This document shows, in pieces, positions 61,090 to 64,000 of a DNA stretch of 64,000 nucleotides. The stretch comes from Flavobacterium commune (lineage in GTDB: Bacteria; Bacteroidota; Bacteroidia; Flavobacteriales; Flavobacteriaceae): contig NZ_CP017774.1 of assembly GCF_001857965.1 (NCBI RefSeq), positions 2,046,001 through 2,110,000 of the forward strand, read 5' to 3'. The notes below the pieces were generated by a model. The model worked only from the letters and a program-made list of their open reading frames with translations. It was not told where the DNA came from and did not search any database. The position numbers were made by a program, and so were the translations under genes. Position 1 is the stretch's first letter, and the number at the start of each line of letters is the position of its first letter.

Positions 61090-62496
61090 TTATTTAAAAC
61101 CGTCAACAGTAATGTTGATTACTCCGTTTACTTTTACAAAAGCAATAATGGCATTTTGACTCAGTTCTATTTTTTGAAATTGAATGTCTTCTATTTTTCC
61201 ATTTACAAAAACACCGGGCATTGGCGAATAATTATTGAGGTAATTAAGCATGGTTTTCTTTCCTTCCTCTAAATTAGGTTTGATGGAATAGCGACAGTTT
61301 TCCTGAATTTTTCTTAAAATAATTCCTTGTGCAAGCCAGTTGGCGGTGCGCATTAATTTGTTTTTAGTGTCTAAGGCATAGTCCAGTCCGTCAAAATAAA
61401 TTTCTTTTTTCTCAGCATTGTATTTTGGAAATCCTGCCAGATAGATTGTTCCGTTTAGAGAACCGCTTAAGTCCAGGGCAATAACCATTTTTCCGCTTTT
61501 GTGCCAGATGTTAACGTCTTCTACTTTCACTTTTCTGCTGCCGGATGAAAATTCTTCTCCGGCGAAGTTTTTCTTCATTATTCTGGAAGCATCTGCATAA
61601 CTGGAAACGGCAGTAATATTAGCCGTAATCTGATTGGGTATTTTGCTCACGGCTTTTAGTGTGATTTGATTCGGATTGAATTTGGTTTCCGGCACTTGTC
61701 CTATAATGGTTTCCATGTTGCATTTCATACCCATTTGCAATACAAAGGATTCGTTTTTTAAATGCGCAGCTGTGGAGTAAATTTCGGAAGGAACAATTCG
61801 AAGCCAGCTTTCATAGGCTTCATTCATTTGAAAAGGAGTACAGATTTTTTCTAATGCCGAAAGAACATTAGGTTTAAAATCCGTTGATTTTTCAATAGCG
61901 GCATCAATTTTATGTTCAATTTTAGATTTGAATAATTTGATGGAAGGATTAATCAGGTAAGTTACGGGCATGTTTTTACCAAAAACACTCATTGTCGGAC
62001 TTTCGTTCCAGTCTAAATTAGCTAATTCGGTTTGGGTTTTGAGTTTCCAGTTGTTTAAACTCACCGTGCTGTATAGGGTTAGAATTCCGTTAAGGTTAAA
62101 TTCTTTGACGTTGTACATGGAAACTCCCATGGTTTTGGTACCTATTCGGTATTTTATGGTTGCTTTTAAAGGGAGCACCGTTGTGATTTTGTCAGAAGTA
62201 GTGCTGTTACCGTTTTTAATAGTAATGGGAGCTAACTTCCAAATTTTCATTTCAATATCGTCATCTTCTATGTTGCTGTCGTCATAAATTAATCCGTTTA
62301 GAGCAATGTTAGTTTGGTTCTCAATATCTTTAAGTTTGATATTGACAGGCAAATTGATAAACGAGGGAACATTGTTGTAAATAATCGGACTGGCATCGTC
62401 CGGTTCAGGTTTTAAGGTGGCAATTTTATGAGAACTTGTGCAGCCTGTAAAGGAGAGTAAACTTGTGAAAACCACTAAAAAGACAATTTTTTTCAT
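61090..62496 (-). CDS. DUF4403 family lipoprotein
   Basis: 468 aa. Lipobox LLSFTGC at the signal peptide end. The rest shows DUF4403 features: IIYNNVPSFINLPVNIKLKD, KATIKYRIGT, and repeated long beta-rich segments, with ALDLSGSLNGTIYLAGFPKY near the C-terminus. The fold is thought to be lipid-binding and tubular (BPI/TULIP-like), possibly in the outer-membrane inner leaflet; function unproven. Convergent with the preceding small membrane gene. Confidence 0.82.
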   Translation of the reverse strand: MKKIVFLVVFTSLLSFTGCTSSHKIATLKPEPDDASPIIYNNVPSFINLPVNIKLKDIENQTNIALNGLIYDDSNIEDDDIEMKIWKLAPITIKNGNSTTSDKITTVLPLKATIKYRIGTKTMGVSMYNVKEFNLNGILTLYSTVSLNNWKLKTQTELANLDWNESPTMSVFGKNMPVTYLINPSIKLFKSKIEHKIDAAIEKSTDFKPNVLSALEKICTPFQMNEAYESWLRIVPSEIYSTAAHLKNESFVLQMGMKCNMETIIGQVPETKFNPNQITLKAVSKIPNQITANITAVSSYADASRIMKKNFAGEEFSSGSRKVKVEDVNIWHKSGKMVIALDLSGSLNGTIYLAGFPKYNAEKKEIYFDGLDYALDTKNKLMRTANWLAQGIILRKIQENCRYSIKPNLEEGKKTMLNYLNNYSPMPGVFVNGKIEDIQFQKIELSQNAIIAFVKVNGVINITVDGFK

Positions 62497-62625
62497 CGGA
62501 TTGATTTAAGGTTGTAAAATTAGAAAAAGCTTTTTATTCTCATTACTAATTTAAGCGAGTATATTTTAATTTGTTAGACTGTTAAATGTTTTTAAAAGTT
62601 GTGATTGTTGTTAATTATAAAAACT

Positions 62626-62633
62626 TATTTTTG
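62626..62633 (+). promoter_or_regulatory. Promoter -7 box (TATTTTTG) of the TolC-type gene
   Basis: Exact TAnnTTTG with TTG 18 bp upstream (62605-62607), 35 bp before the start. Confidence 0.6.
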
Positions 62634-62668
62634 TGTAGTAACTTTACTTCATTTTAGTTCGAATAAAT

Positions 62669-64000
62669 ATGAGTCCAAAAAAATATTTTAGTTCGTTATT
62701 TTTTATAATAATAAGTTTTTATTCGAATGCACAATCGCGCCAATGGTCGTTAGAAGACTGTGTGAAATATGCTATAGATCACAATATTTCCATTCGACAA
62801 TCAGACTTGGATATACAAACCGCTCAAATTGATAAGAAAGATGCTTTTGGAAGTTTTTTGCCTAATGTCTCAGCCAGTGCTTCTCATTCCTGGAATATAG
62901 GTTTGAATATTAACCCAGTTACGAATATTGCAGCCACACAAACTACCCAGTTTACTTCGGCCGGAGCTAATGTTGGTATTGATATTTACAAAGGTTTGCA
63001 AAATGTATATACTTTAAGAAAAGCCAATCTTTCTATTGTGGCTGCCAAATATCAATTGCAAAAAATGCAGGAAGACATTGCGCTAAATGTAGCCAATGCG
63101 TATTTGCAAGTGTTGTTTAATAAAGAAAATTTGAAGGTTCAAAACGAGCAATTGGCTATTGATAATAAACAATTGAGCCGAACGCAGGAATTGGTAAATG
63201 CCGGTAATTTGCCTAAAGGCGATTTATTGGATGTAAAAGCAACTATCGCAGCGGATAATCAAAAAGTGATTAATGCTCAAAATACCTTGTTGATTTCAAA
63301 GCTGAGTTTGGCACAATTACTACAATTGGATAGTTTTGAAAATTTTGATGTTGTTGATGTAAATGAGTTTCAAATGGAACAATCACTTTTATCTCAAACA
63401 CCAACTTCAATTTACGATAAAGCAAAACAGCAACGGGTGGAGTTGAAAATAGCTCAGACCAATCTGGAAATAGCCGAGAAAAATGTTGCTATAGCAAGAG
63501 CAGCTTATCAACCCACTTTGAGAGGTTTTTATAATTTTAATAGTCGTGTTTCTTATGCCGATGTGGCTTTGAGAGACAATACGGGGGCTGTTATTGGAAC
63601 ACAAGCGCCACCTAGTTTTGTTGATCAGTTTAGTGATAATAAAGGACAGTCTTTTGGGGCACAATTGAATATTCCTATTTTTAGTGGTTTTGCAGTTCGC
63701 AACAATGTGGAGCGAAATAAAGTCAATTTAGAAAAATCTAAAATTGCCTTAGAACAGCAGGAATTAGATTTACAGCGTAATGTTTACACTGCTTTTACTG
63801 ATGCTAAAGGAGCTTTGAAAGCTTATGAATCGGCAATTGAAGCCTTAGATGCCAGAACGCAGTCTTACAATTATTCGAAAGAAAAATTTGAAGTAGGTTT
63901 GATGAATGCTTTCGAATTAAGTCAGTCGCAAACCTTATTGGCTAATGCGCAATCGGAAGTAATAAGAACTAAATACGATTATATTTTTAAAACTAAAATT
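62669..64000 (+). CDS. TolC family outer-membrane efflux protein, 3' end cut off by the window
   Basis: The first 444 codons are present. Signal peptide MSPKKYFSSLFFIIISFYSNAQ, then WSLEDCVKYAIDHNISIRQS (typical first TolC helix), two long helical coiled-coil repeats (about 30-230 and 250-444), and GKGQSFGAQLNIPIFSGFAV strand motifs. It is the trimeric outer-membrane channel of a tripartite efflux or type I pump; the membrane-fusion and pump genes presumably follow outside the window. Confidence 0.93.
   Translation, partial: MSPKKYFSSLFFIIISFYSNAQSRQWSLEDCVKYAIDHNISIRQSDLDIQTAQIDKKDAFGSFLPNVSASASHSWNIGLNINPVTNIAATQTTQFTSAGANVGIDIYKGLQNVYTLRKANLSIVAAKYQLQKMQEDIALNVANAYLQVLFNKENLKVQNEQLAIDNKQLSRTQELVNAGNLPKGDLLDVKATIAADNQKVINAQNTLLISKLSLAQLLQLDSFENFDVVDVNEFQMEQSLLSQTPTSIYDKAKQQRVELKIAQTNLEIAEKNVAIARAAYQPTLRGFYNFNSRVSYADVALRDNTGAVIGTQAPPSFVDQFSDNKGQSFGAQLNIPIFSGFAVRNNVERNKVNLEKSKIALEQQELDLQRNVYTAFTDAKGALKAYESAIEALDARTQSYNYSKEKFEVGLMNAFELSQSQTLLANAQSEVIRTKYDYIFKTKI

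Overview
The window is A+T-rich chromosomal DNA from a member of the Bacteroidota, most likely Flavobacterium or a close relative. The evidence is the type IX secretion translocon gene sprA between ruvA and gcvH, a RemB-like outer-membrane protein, TonB-dependent receptors paired with surface lipoproteins, and many promoters with the Bacteroidota -7 box TAnnTTTG. No rRNA, phage, plasmid or CRISPR locus was seen.

Layout. 1-2508: end of a respiratory cluster (CoxB, CtaD). 2673-15047: housekeeping genes (ruvB, queG, a CBS protein, ruvA, sprA, gcvH, VanZ-like, trxA). 15270-15740: two tRNA-Asp genes, each with its own promoter and terminator. 15800-19967: DUF58 and DUF456 proteins, a lipoprotein, a glycosyltransferase and a flippase-like membrane protein. 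20113-22660: ruvC, hemW, an acetyltransferase and a YjbR protein. 22768-29767: a LacI-controlled operon for a four-carbon acid sugar or a precursor of one (Fe-alcohol dehydrogenase, DapA-like aldolase, PdxA2, DUF1537 kinase, sodium symporter). 29953-35671: a PH/SHOCT protein, then a DUF4374 lipoprotein and TonB receptor pair (Xus-like iron/siderophore uptake) divergent from an AraC/PchR-type regulator. 35812-39890: TonB receptor plus beta-propeller phytase. 40000-44800: accessory region with a 22-bp minisatellite, a lipoprotein, a 5'-nucleotidase, a DUF4407 protein and a higBA toxin-antitoxin pair. 44801-48535: pckA, DUF423 and a saccharopine-dehydrogenase-like gene. 48726-50638: an A+T-rich two-gene islet with an unknown protein and a nitrilase-fold gene broken by a stop codon. 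50835-55431: M20 peptidase, tRNA-Leu, deoC and the RemB-like protein. 55977-61088: a second cytochrome oxidase cluster (ctaB, two subunit III genes, subunit IV, Sco, DUF420), functionally linked to the cluster at the left edge. 61090-64000: DUF4403 lipoprotein and the start of a TolC-type efflux gene.

The most unusual theme is a set of dispersed repeat families. They fill most intergenic gaps and also enter coding sequence: the starts of queG and of a small membrane protein, a loop of hemW, and a loop of a glycosyltransferase. One repeat family brackets a four-helix-bundle (S23/Avd-like) ORF between ruvB and queG, an arrangement like the ORF-bearing intervening sequences of some bacterial 23S rRNAs. 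Other leads are the acid-sugar operon with its 42-bp perfect palindrome, the 22-bp minisatellite, the nitrilase islet, and an oxidase subunit III with a large inserted soluble segment.
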